Shown here: positions 17,356-25,308 of the stretch, one piece after another
Numbering within the stretch: the first letter of the stretch is position 1
Layout of the letters: each line of letters begins with the position of its first letter
Notes under the pieces: generated by a model
What the model was told of the DNA's origin: nothing
Database searches by the model: none
The model's input: the letters and a program-made list of their open reading frames with translations, nothing else
Position numbers and translations under genes: made by a program
Origin: Gracilibacillus sp. YIM 98692
GTDB taxonomy: Bacteria; Bacillota; Bacilli; Bacillales; Amphibacillaceae
Assembly: GCF_010993965.1 (NCBI RefSeq)
Contig: NZ_WIXM01000004.1
Coordinates: forward strand, 62,001-126,000
Length of the DNA: 64,000 bases
Direction: 5' to 3'

Positions 17356-17947
17356 TCCCTACCTTGTTATAACTAAACATTCCTTTTTCTTCTAAAGACA
17401 TATAATTAACTAATTCTGCACTGTCTAAAGCAGTTAATAGCGGAACATTTCTTTGACACAGCGTTACAATGTCAGGAATATTAATATCCTTGTTCGCAAT
17501 GTATACATACTGATTTATGGTTTGACTAAAGGAATGAGCTAATGTTTGTAAATGTTCGCGATTCGTAGATGTAGATATACCGATAGACTCTATTTTTCGC
17601 TTTCCGAATAGGTTAATCGTTAATATAACGGCATGGTAATTGAGATATTGATTACCAAAGTATTTTTGAAAGATTTTATTCGCATTATGATCATGCCACT
17701 CATTTACCATCTGCGCATGATCTGGATTCAATAATGGAATTTTAATTTGGTTTTTTTTCGGCTCTACGATAACTTCTTTGTTCAGACGGTGTTGATGTAG
17801 ATAGTTAAATAGATAGTAGCTTTTATGCATGTCAAATGGACAGGTTAATACAGGATTCTCTGATCTAATTAATCCCATTTCTCCTTCACTTATTAAACAA
17901 GCAATGAGCAAGTTCTGTAACGCTGTTTTTTTTCTTTTTATTTTCAA
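17345..17947 (-). CDS. Hypothetical protein, first gene of the operon
   Basis: A 200-residue basic protein. The N-terminus (LLIACLISEGEMGLIRS) faintly resembles LAGLIDADG-type or related DNA-binding folds, too weakly to name. No signal peptide. It overlaps the next gene by about ten bases and follows a strong terminator hairpin (17974-18034) that either ends the recombinase gene or serves as a leader. Confidence 0.55.
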   Translation of the reverse strand: MKIKRKKTALQNLLIACLISEGEMGLIRSENPVLTCPFDMHKSYYLFNYLHQHRLNKEVIVEPKKNQIKIPLLNPDHAQMVNEWHDHNANKIFQKYFGNQYLNYHAVILTINLFGKRKIESIGISTSTNREHLQTLAHSFSQTINQYVYIANKDINIPDIVTLCQRNVPLLTALDSAELVNYMSLEEKGMFSYNKVGSEV

Positions 17948-17973
17948 CCCTTTCTACACTCCTTTACATAACA

Positions 17974-18034
17974 AAAAATCCCCCAAACCAAAAAGAACGG
18001 ACTTCTGCCGTTTCTTCGATTTGGGGGATTCCCA
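17974..18034 (-). terminator. Terminator E, between the recombinase-like gene and the next operon
   Basis: Minus-strand arms AATCCCCCAAA and TTTGGGGGATT with inner AAACGG/CCGTT pairs, then TTTTTTG. The first arm is preceded by GGGAATCCCCC, a pattern shared with leader terminators F, G and H. It is placed both as the end of the upstream gene and as the leader of the downstream operon. Confidence 0.8.
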
Positions 18035-18058
18035 CTGACATATTTAATCATTCTTGAT

Positions 18059-18949
18059 TTATTCTACTACTTTTCCAATGTCTGTTTCAAGTTCTTTTTT
18101 TACTTTAACCAAATTACTCTCAATAAGGTTACTAATATTTGTCTTATTAGTACCAAATAAGTATGCCAACTGTTCCACTGTATATTGTCTTGTTTTGTAT
18201 AGATATAAAATGTAAGAGGTACGAGCAGCGGTTAATGTTAATCCATCTAAAGAAGGGTATTTTTGTCTTATTTTTTTCATCGCATTATTTACATTATTAT
18301 GATGGATTTGGCCGTATTCCGTATCACCAACCAAACGTCTGCGATAGAAAACATATGGAGTGGAATGAAATAATGATTGCTCATAATATAAATAAAATAT
18401 TTGCGCATCTTTCCCTTTTAATTCAACCGTTCTCCTTTGTGTTTTCAACTTCCCAACTACATTAATTAGAATATATTCTTCATTTATCACGAAAACATCT
18501 TTTTTATGAAATAACATTTCAGATACTGTAATCCCTTTTAACATTAAAACGTAAATGGCTTTAATCGATAATTTCAGTTCATGATCAGACAAAATTAGAG
18601 GCTTGGCTTCTAATAAATTCATATATTCTAAAGCATTAGGATTAATCTCATTTTTTTCCCTTCTTACTTTAGCCATAGGATCAATCGGAATGTATTTATA
18701 TCTCCATAAATAATCAAAAAAGTGTTTCAGAATGGAAATTATTTTATTTACTGTTGCATTGGAACATCTTTCTTTCTTTTGGTTTAAGAAACCGTAAATG
18801 TATTTTGTTCCAATCTCATATATTTCTAGTTCAGCTTTGGAGTGTTTATCAACATAGGAGAAAAATTGATGGATAATTTGATTATAGTAATCAATTGTTT
18901 CTTCACTTCTGTCATTGCGTCGAAGATATGTAGAAAAACCATATGGCAT
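18059..18949 (-). CDS. Tyrosine-recombinase-like protein with degenerate active site
   Basis: A 296-residue protein with an N-terminal SAM-like DNA-binding domain (SEETIDYYNQIIHQFFSYVD, then NKIISILKHFFDYLW) and a C-terminal domain collinear with tyrosine recombinases. The usual Arg (in R-x-E-L) is replaced in KGITVSEMLF, the H-x-x-R box is replaced by LTAARTSYIL, and no Tyr sits at the expected end position. It is probably a DNA-binding protein that no longer cuts DNA. It lies beside the TubZ partition genes, so a role in plasmid maintenance is possible. The start follows GGAG. Confidence 0.65.
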   Translation of the reverse strand: MPYGFSTYLRRNDRSEETIDYYNQIIHQFFSYVDKHSKAELEIYEIGTKYIYGFLNQKKERCSNATVNKIISILKHFFDYLWRYKYIPIDPMAKVRREKNEINPNALEYMNLLEAKPLILSDHELKLSIKAIYVLMLKGITVSEMLFHKKDVFVINEEYILINVVGKLKTQRRTVELKGKDAQIFYLYYEQSLFHSTPYVFYRRRLVGDTEYGQIHHNNVNNAMKKIRQKYPSLDGLTLTAARTSYILYLYKTRQYTVEQLAYLFGTNKTNISNLIESNLVKVKKELETDIGKVVE

Positions 18950-19202
18950 AGGTATTCACTCCATTCTTAATATCCATGTCATCCATACTATTATTTTACC
19001 ATATCCCCTATTTTTTCTCCTATCCCATCAAAAAAAAATGTTTACAAAAGCCCCTATTCGATTTAAACTGTTTGTTGTTAACCAACTGATAACCTTTGTA
19101 AATATTTAGGTATACATGTACCTAAATTAATATCTGAAATACCAATTGATCACCAAGAAAGGTTAACTGATTCCAAGATATTGTCAACAAAAATTTTAAA
19201 AT

Positions 19203-19246
19203 AATACTAAAAAAACTCCTAGCTATTTTCTTCATAGCTGGGAGTT
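19203..19246 (-). terminator. Terminator of the small membrane protein gene
   Basis: AACTCCCAGCTAT pairs with ATAGCTAGGAGTT around a seven-base loop, followed by a T run on the minus strand. Confidence 0.8.
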
Positions 19247-19250
19247 TTCA

Positions 19251-19373
19251 TTATCCATTCATAACCATATTGATAAAAGCAGTAAAGCCAATTAAAATAC
19301 TCAAACCCATAATACCAATCGCAATATTATTAATAATTTTGGTTGCTCGATCACCTAATAAATACAAGACCAT
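19251..19373 (-). CDS. Forty-residue single-pass membrane protein
   Basis: The product (MVLYLLGDRATKI, then a hydrophobic helix to the end) is 40 residues with one membrane segment. The ATG follows AGAGGTGATTGGT and the gene ends five bases before a perfect terminator stem, so it looks like a real stand-alone small gene. It lies downstream of TubY on the same strand. Role unknown. Confidence 0.55.
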   Translation of the reverse strand: MVLYLLGDRATKIINNIAIGIMGLSILIGFTAFINMVMNG

Positions 19374-19464
19374 ACCAATCACCTCTATAAACCATGATTT
19401 ATATTCTATTATACTTATTAATCTATGAAAGTCAATATTTTCCTTTCATTACCGCTACACCTTA

Positions 19465-20418
19465 TTATTCTCCCCTATTACTGTTGTCGTTCATCATTAA
19501 TCGAGCTTGCTCTTGGTCAGGTAGTTGATTAACCTGTTGTATTTGCTCTTGTATTTGTTGTATAGCTTCTTTTTTTTGCGTTATCCTGTCATCAACCAAC
19601 GCTTTTTTTTCTTTTAGTTCTTCTAATGCTTTAGAAAGATTTTGGCGTTCGTCTTTATACTTCTCTTCCTCTATAGAATTTTCTTTTGCTCGAGTTAATA
19701 CTTCGTCTACCTTGATATCTTCTTCTTTACTTTTAAATAGTTGCGAAAAAAAACCTTGTGGTTCTTTCTTCTTCCCAACTGTATTTTTCAAGGAATAATC
19801 TAACATTCTATAATATTTTTCTTCCGTTACTTTTTGTTGGTTTTCCACTTTTTCTAATTGAATCCCTTGCATTTCTTTCTCTATAGTTAGACGTTCAACG
19901 TAAAGATTATTTAAAATATTTTCTTCATAAAACAATTTAGATTCCATTTTTTGCTGTACCATCATTGCCTTTAACATATCCATATCTTGTTTCTGATATA
20001 AAGTCATACCACTCTCAGCATTTTGGTCTTGGTTAGAAGCTTTTGATTGTCTTCCAACCGAAACGCGTGAGGTATTACCTAGTATATAACTAATATCTAC
20101 CGTTGCTTTTTGAGTATGATCCATCAAAAGTAAAATCATATGTAGCTTAAAAACACTTTTAAAATCTAAACGATAAAATTTTCCATGTCTTTCCGGGTTT
20201 ATATAATCGACCAGTTCCGTTCTAAAATAATTACGAATGGTGCTATCACTTCTCTTTATAATTTTACTAGCCTCTGTTGTACTATAAGATGTTTCAGGAT
20301 GCATAGATAAAATTTGGTCCGTATATAACAAGTCATCTATGTGATGAATCGTAATTTCTTTTCTAACTGGATCGTCTTTGAATTCTTCTTCTAAAAGTTC
20401 TTTCATATTCACATCCAT
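19465..20418 (-). CDS. tubY: TubY-like MerR-type regulator of the TubZ partition locus
   Basis: A 317-residue protein. After about 40 residues comes a winged-helix stretch like MerR (SYSTTEASKIIKRSDSTIRN, then YRLDFKSVFKLHMI), followed by a long coiled coil with high Gln/Glu/Lys content (about residues 150-310). TubY proteins of TubZRC systems have this layout and modulate TubZ filaments or tubR/tubZ expression. It is on the same strand as tubZ and 664 bases downstream of it. The start follows GAGGTGATG. Confidence 0.7.
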   Translation of the reverse strand: MDVNMKELLEEEFKDDPVRKEITIHHIDDLLYTDQILSMHPETSYSTTEASKIIKRSDSTIRNYFRTELVDYINPERHGKFYRLDFKSVFKLHMILLLMDHTQKATVDISYILGNTSRVSVGRQSKASNQDQNAESGMTLYQKQDMDMLKAMMVQQKMESKLFYEENILNNLYVERLTIEKEMQGIQLEKVENQQKVTEEKYYRMLDYSLKNTVGKKKEPQGFFSQLFKSKEEDIKVDEVLTRAKENSIEEEKYKDERQNLSKALEELKEKKALVDDRITQKKEAIQQIQEQIQQVNQLPDQEQARLMMNDNSNRGE

Positions 20419-21081
20419 CTATCATCACCTCACTCTATTGTAGAAATCCACAATTTTATCATAATCGTAAAATCGCCAAGAATCAAGTTGTAGTCTAGCG
20501 TTACACCAACAAAAACGATACACAGCGGTAGCGTTTTGGCCAAAATGCGTAACTTAGCGCAAACGTAAGGTAACGCTTGACCCCAGACTAATTCAATCAA
20601 CTTCTGTATAATCCAATAAACAGTTATTAACCGTTGATTATCGCTACTTACCGTATTCGCTTTACATCGGCTAACGCCTTTTAAAACAACACTTTTGCTG
20701 GCATTGTTTCGCAACGGAATGTAGCGCAATGTAATTCTGGTATGTCTAAAAATAAATTGGAATCGTGATACGCTATTTTACCATTTACAGAAAACTATAC
20801 TAACGCAGCAAATGGGAAAGTTCGTTTTAATGAAAGCTTCTATCATATAACTAGATGTATGACTACGATTGCTTTTGAAGTCACCTTCGAACAGCTACTT
20901 TCCTTATTAATTGATAACCATATTAATTCTATTTTTCACTTTCACATTGCTCTTCTAACCAAGATTTTATATGTATTCGATATGATTGTAATCTAAAGAG
21001 GGGAAGAGAGGTGAGTGTTAATATTGGCAGTATTATCAATTACAAAAAGAGAGCCTAAAAGACTCCCTTTTTCTTTTCTGA
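20419..21081. other. Gene-free stretch between tubY and tubZ
   Basis: No convincing gene; a 99-codon minus-strand frame at 20430-20729 has no ribosome binding site. 20500-20680 is unusually rich in TAGCG/GCGTTA-type words in both orientations, which could be binding sites for a plasmid regulator. A small palindrome near 21040-21070 (AAAGAGAG/TTTTT) precedes the end of tubZ. Confidence 0.5.
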
Positions 21082-22398
21082 TTATTGATTGAATGGATTG
21101 AAACTCTTGCTTTTTTGGCTTTCGTTATCTTCCTCCGTACCTTCTAAATCAAACAACGCTGTCTTTTGTTCTTTTTTAGGTTTATCATCTTCAAAAGTGA
21201 GAGAAGCGAATTTTTCTTCAAACGGATTATGTGTATTTTTTATAGATTCACGTTCTTTTTCTATTTTATCTTTTTGATCAATTAGATCTAAAGCTCTTTT
21301 TGGCATGTCCAATCCAGCGAATAGAATAAAAGTATCAATTTTATTAGTTGGTTCATCTTTAATAAATTCAGAAAGAGGCTTTTCATCCGCGGTAGGAACA
21401 TATTCTTCTAGTATATCCTTAATAGAAGATACAAATTCCATTGTATAAATTCGATTAGCAGATTTTTGATTTACAATAAAATTCACTGACGCTAGTTTTG
21501 CTGTTTTTAAGTTATAGTCTGACGATAAAATACCATTCTCTACACCTTCTTTAAAGCGGGGGATATAACTGGCCTTATTCGATACATCAAATGCATTTTC
21601 ATCATAACTTACTTTTGAAATAGATAACACTCCACTTGTTTTTAACATCTTTAATAACTCGGATTGATCAAAATATTCGGAGCCTCGGTGTTTAAAAGAA
21701 GAGGTTACAATATTCATAGAATGTAAAGTATGCGCAACAAACATATTACTAAACTTCAAATAATCATCATCACTTTTATTTGGTTCTTCCTTAATAAATT
21801 CTTGATACAATTTTTGATTATCTACAAATATAATAGCACCTAAATGATCCTTAGTTTGATAGATTTTTTGTAGTCTTTTTAAGGCGTTACTAATAACATT
21901 ATAACCTTCAGAATCACTAGGTAAGGTTAGAATTAGACCAACACGATCACCATATCCACTTTCAAATAGTAGGTTAAGACATGCAAGAATGGACCCTGTT
22001 CCAGTACCGCCACCAAGTCCTGCAACAATCCAAATAAAATCTCTATCTTCCATATATTGTTCAAGTGCTTTTTTTACCTTATCTTTATTTTTCACGAAAG
22101 CATCTTGTCCCATTTCAATATCTCGACCAGCACCCATTTCATAGCCATCTAAACCGACTAAATGGATATTTTGATTGCGTGTTTGTAGTTTACTATAATC
22201 ATTTATATTCGTATTAATGAGTAACGCAGTGTATGGGTATTTGTTATTTTGAATACTAGTGCTTATATCTGCGCATGCTGCTGCAATAGATCCACCACCC
22301 ATTCCTAAACCTATAAATCCGTATTTGATACCTAACTTTATATTTTGCATTTCATTCATTTGCTTCATTTCTTGATTTAACATTTGTACACTGTTCAT
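21082..22398 (-). CDS. tubZ: TubZ, tubulin/FtsZ-like partition GTPase
   Basis: A 438-residue protein with the tubulin/FtsZ GTP-binding layout: GLGMGGGSIAAACADI near residue 33, NTNINDYSKL, DGYEMGAGRDIEMG, and the tubulin signature GLGGGTGTGS at about residue 130. The C-terminal tail (~360-438) is charged and flexible, as in plasmid TubZ. TubZ forms GTP-driven filaments that pull plasmid copies apart through TubR bound to the centromere. The ATG follows GGGGTGATGAA and lies 20 bases after tubR. Length is typical for the family. Confidence 0.92.
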   Translation of the reverse strand: MNSVQMLNQEMKQMNEMQNIKLGIKYGFIGLGMGGGSIAAACADISTSIQNNKYPYTALLINTNINDYSKLQTRNQNIHLVGLDGYEMGAGRDIEMGQDAFVKNKDKVKKALEQYMEDRDFIWIVAGLGGGTGTGSILACLNLLFESGYGDRVGLILTLPSDSEGYNVISNALKRLQKIYQTKDHLGAIIFVDNQKLYQEFIKEEPNKSDDDYLKFSNMFVAHTLHSMNIVTSSFKHRGSEYFDQSELLKMLKTSGVLSISKVSYDENAFDVSNKASYIPRFKEGVENGILSSDYNLKTAKLASVNFIVNQKSANRIYTMEFVSSIKDILEEYVPTADEKPLSEFIKDEPTNKIDTFILFAGLDMPKRALDLIDQKDKIEKERESIKNTHNPFEEKFASLTFEDDKPKKEQKTALFDLEGTEEDNESQKSKSFNPFNQ

Positions 22399-22418
22399 TT
22401 CATCACCCCGATTAATAT

Positions 22419-22736
22419 TTATAGATTGCTTTCATAGTATTGGATTAATTCTTGGCCAATATCTGATAAGTAGTACTGTTTTGATCGTCCCGTTTCTCTG
22501 ATTTCTATCAAGGAAGCTCCTTCTAGCTTAGCTACATAATTATCAAGAGAAAAACGAGAATTAATTAATTTTGTGCTAGGGTATTGCTTCTGGAATATGG
22601 CATTTGCTTCTTCTTCTAATTGGTGTTTTACTAATCCTTCTTTACGTTTTATAGCAGCCAAAACAAATAGAGCATCTTTTTGAATATTTTGAATAATACG
22701 ACCATAAACATCATGCTTTGTTAATTCGTTTTCCAA
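22419..22736 (-). CDS. tubR: TubR-like winged-helix centromere-binding protein
   Basis: A 105-residue helix-turn-helix protein starting with TTG after AAGGTGGTG. The middle (SRFSLDNYVAKLEGASLIEI) fits a winged-helix recognition region. TubR dimers bind repeats upstream of their own gene (tubC), link the plasmid to TubZ filaments and repress the operon. The repeat field just upstream at 22761-23350 fits that role. Confidence 0.85.
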   Translation of the reverse strand: MENELTKHDVYGRIIQNIQKDALFVLAAIKRKEGLVKHQLEEEANAIFQKQYPSTKLINSRFSLDNYVAKLEGASLIEIRETGRSKQYYLSDIGQELIQYYESNL

Positions 22737-22760
22737 ATGATTACACCACCTTCTTAATTA

Positions 22761-23350
22761 TGCATCACATTTCTGCACTGTTACGACAGGTTATGTATTG
22801 AATTGAATATTGTGCGGCACTTATTGTGCATCTAATAGCATCACAATCATATATCCATAAATGAGTGTCCGCCGTATTTCAATCCATAATAAGATGCTTT
22901 TTTATAGCAGAAAATAAATTGTGCATCACATTTAATCCCTGTCATATCAGTTGTTATCTTTTCTGAATTCTACTGGGGAATTGAGAGGCGAATCGAATCG
23001 CATCACAGTTAACTATGAGTTCATTATACATAACGTTTATTGTTATATCAATGATTAATTGTGATGCACATTTATTAATCTAATATTAATAAGTGGAATC
23101 GTGAAACAATCAACCGTATATTTACTAGATAAAGGGGTGATAGAAAGAATTTTAATGCCGCACAATTTTGATATATTTACATCACTAAATAATTAGTTAT
23201 AACAATATTTATCCCTTATAAGAAAAATGTGCATCACATTTAACGCCTTTTTTTATCTAGGTTTACTTCCAGCATAAAATCGTTTCATTTTGAGATGCGA
23301 ATCGAATTGCATCTCAATATAAATGACTTCACAGAAATTGATGCACAATT
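22761..23350. repeat. tubC-like centromere: field of GCATCAC repeats
   Basis: Copies of TGTGCATCACATTTA or variants occur at 22761, 22825-22847 (two half-sites), 22920-22934, 23002-23010, 23061-23074 (reverse orientation), 23228-23242 and 23336-23350. A dyad GAGATGC/GCATCTC at 23291-23317 shares the core GAATCGAAT with 22990-23002. They lie upstream of tubR in an AT-rich region with no gene, where tubC is expected. Each is a likely TubR binding site; spacing is irregular, so there may be two or three clusters. Confidence 0.75.
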
Positions 23351-23904
23351 ATATGACCTATGCTGTTTGATGTTTTGATTTTGTGTGTTTACTTGGATAA
23401 GGGATTTAAGAAATGAATAAGAGGATAATACATGCTAAGAAACCGGTGAAAATAGATAGGTTACTTGTTGTATGCAGGAAATATATCCATGCAAACCTAG
23501 TTTTATCGACCTTATTTATGCATTTTTTTATTCAGAATTACAATAACACAAAACGTTGGCTATTCTACATATAGTTATACTTCCTGGTACCTTTAACACC
23601 CATATACCTAGATGTATAGGTGCTAGCCTATTGGAAAACCTATATATCTAATTACTTTTGCTATACGTAATTAAGGTATACAATGACTAGCTACTTCATA
23701 CTATATCCACATACCCTTGATCTCTTGTTTAATGTTTTATGTTTTTCTATTATAAGAGGGATTTATTTTATACCTAAATCTTCTCTTATTTTCTACTCTT
23801 TCCCGTTGATTGTACCTGTATACTTTTATATTTTATTGCATGTTTATACATCCTTTTCTTTTTCATTTTTTATGTTATAATTATATTCAAAATTTTATAA
23901 ACCA
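23351..23904. other. Gene-free promoter region before the transfer operon
   Basis: AT-rich with palindromic words (TATACCTAGATGTATA near 23605 and TATACGTAATTAAGGTATA near 23660) that could be operators. An extended -10 (TGTTATAAT, 23873-23881) points toward the transfer operon. A 65-codon frame at 23683-23880 is low complexity and unlikely to be a gene. Confidence 0.5.
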
Positions 23905-23907
23905 AAG

Positions 23908-23970
23908 GGAAACCCCCTAACAGAATCAGGTATTACGTCTACCTGTTTTTTGTTATGGGGGTTTTTTTGG
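23908..23970 (+). terminator. Leader terminator F, before the relaxosome-type gene
   Basis: AACCCCCTAACA pairs with TGTTATGGGGGTT (one bulge), an inner CAGGTA/TACCTG stem extends it, and seven T's follow. The first arm follows GGGAAA. The next gene's ribosome binding site comes about ten bases after the T run. Confidence 0.85.
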
Positions 23971-23991
23971 TTTGGAAAGGAATGTGTTTAT

Positions 23992-25308
23992 ATGATTGAT
24001 TCACCTTACTATTCCAAAACCACTTTTTATTCTTTTCAGAAAGTGAATAAGCAAAAAGGTTTAAATTTTAAAAACTATGAATTAATGGCTCTTCGCTTTC
24101 TTGCAAAACAAAAGTTGTTAACATCCAAACAATTCAGAAATATCTTGTTAAGCTTCGACTCAAGTTTAACCACTCAAGGGATGAGAAACAGGATAAATCG
24201 TTTGAAGGATGCTAATGTTCTTGGTATCAGAAAAGCACACACTTATGTAAAAAACGATTATCACAAAATATTTATAAAGCCTTTTGGTGTCAGAATCCTA
24301 GTTGAGCTAGATTTCCTTTCGGTAGATTGGCTAAAGAAAAATACCTATCAATATCGCGATATACGTTATCTTGATCATTTCCTATCGATCAAAGAATTAA
24401 CGGTATCATCCTTTATCGCTAGCTACCGCTATGGACATAAAGCGGAATGTAATTCACCATATTATTACAAAGATAATGACATGAGCACACTGATGCCCGA
24501 TCAAGTGATTCAAACCAATGATGCATTCATTAATTTAGAGATCGATAGCGGTTCAGAAACGCTGTCTACCGTTATGAATAAGTGTCATATGTATCTACAG
24601 CTGGCAAAATCGTATCGTGACAAACAATTCATTGTTTTATTTTCGACCATCGATCGTTCCATACCGCTATACAATAATTCAAGCATCGTGGGAAAACGAA
24701 GAATTAACAATATTAAAAAAGAGTTATCCAAAATTAGTGACTTTCATGAGCGAAACAATATGGATATTTATGTGTTTCCAGTTACCGAAAGCAAAACGTG
24801 GATAAACACCTATTTCTCACAATCAAAGGAACAATTGGATGTATGGATGAAGAAGGTTGCTGATACAGCTGCTCAAATGTTGGATGTAGATAATGACTTA
24901 TTTTCTTATACGTTAGAACGTAAAAGGGCGGATCAATTATATCCTTCTTATTTGCCATCGTTTATCCAAAGCAATGATTTTTATCAATTGTATTCTCATA
25001 GCTTACATAGTCACAAAAATATGTTGATTGTACCAATGTTAGCTGGAAGAGTGAAAGACTATTATCGTGTAACCTATTTATCGGATCTACTATCATCTCA
25101 AAGTTTATTGGAAGCCGTTGATCGTATGTTAGTAGTTTATCCAAATGAAGAAGATCTTTTATCCGATGAAATAGGATATGCACTAACAGACCGCATTTAC
25201 TTAACAGGATTAGATTTAATCATGAATATATCCGATGAGGTAACCAAAGATACATTGACGTATCAATATATATCTCCGTTCAATAAGAAGAGGGTGTCAT
25301 TTAATTAA
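23992..25308 (+). CDS. Replication-relaxation (relaxosome-type) family protein
   Basis: A 438-residue protein. Its first 120 residues look like a winged-helix (ALRFLAKQKLLTSKQF, then RNRINRLKDANVLGIRK), and a central domain has LMPDQVIQTNDAFINLEID followed by ETLSTVMNKC, typical of the Replic_Relax family of plasmid and ICE proteins. Members are thought to help melt or remodel DNA at transfer or replication origins. I chose the ATG at 23992 because a longer frame starts inside the leader terminator. It ends where the coupling protein begins (TAATG overlap), which ties it to conjugation. Confidence 0.7.
   Translation: MIDSPYYSKTTFYSFQKVNKQKGLNFKNYELMALRFLAKQKLLTSKQFRNILLSFDSSLTTQGMRNRINRLKDANVLGIRKAHTYVKNDYHKIFIKPFGVRILVELDFLSVDWLKKNTYQYRDIRYLDHFLSIKELTVSSFIASYRYGHKAECNSPYYYKDNDMSTLMPDQVIQTNDAFINLEIDSGSETLSTVMNKCHMYLQLAKSYRDKQFIVLFSTIDRSIPLYNNSSIVGKRRINNIKKELSKISDFHERNNMDIYVFPVTESKTWINTYFSQSKEQLDVWMKKVADTAAQMLDVDNDLFSYTLERKRADQLYPSYLPSFIQSNDFYQLYSHSLHSHKNMLIVPMLAGRVKDYYRVTYLSDLLSSQSLLEAVDRMLVVYPNEEDLLSDEIGYALTDRIYLTGLDLIMNISDEVTKDTLTYQYISPFNKKRVSFN

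Noticed and set aside
20430-20729. A 99-codon minus-strand frame between tubY and tubZ
   Set aside because: No ribosome binding site, odd composition, and the region is full of short repeated words better explained as binding sites; treated as non-coding.
23683-23880. A hydrophobic 65-codon frame before the relaxosome-type gene
   Set aside because: Low-complexity Phe/Ile-rich product from A/T-rich DNA, no ribosome binding site, and it runs into the promoter of the next operon.
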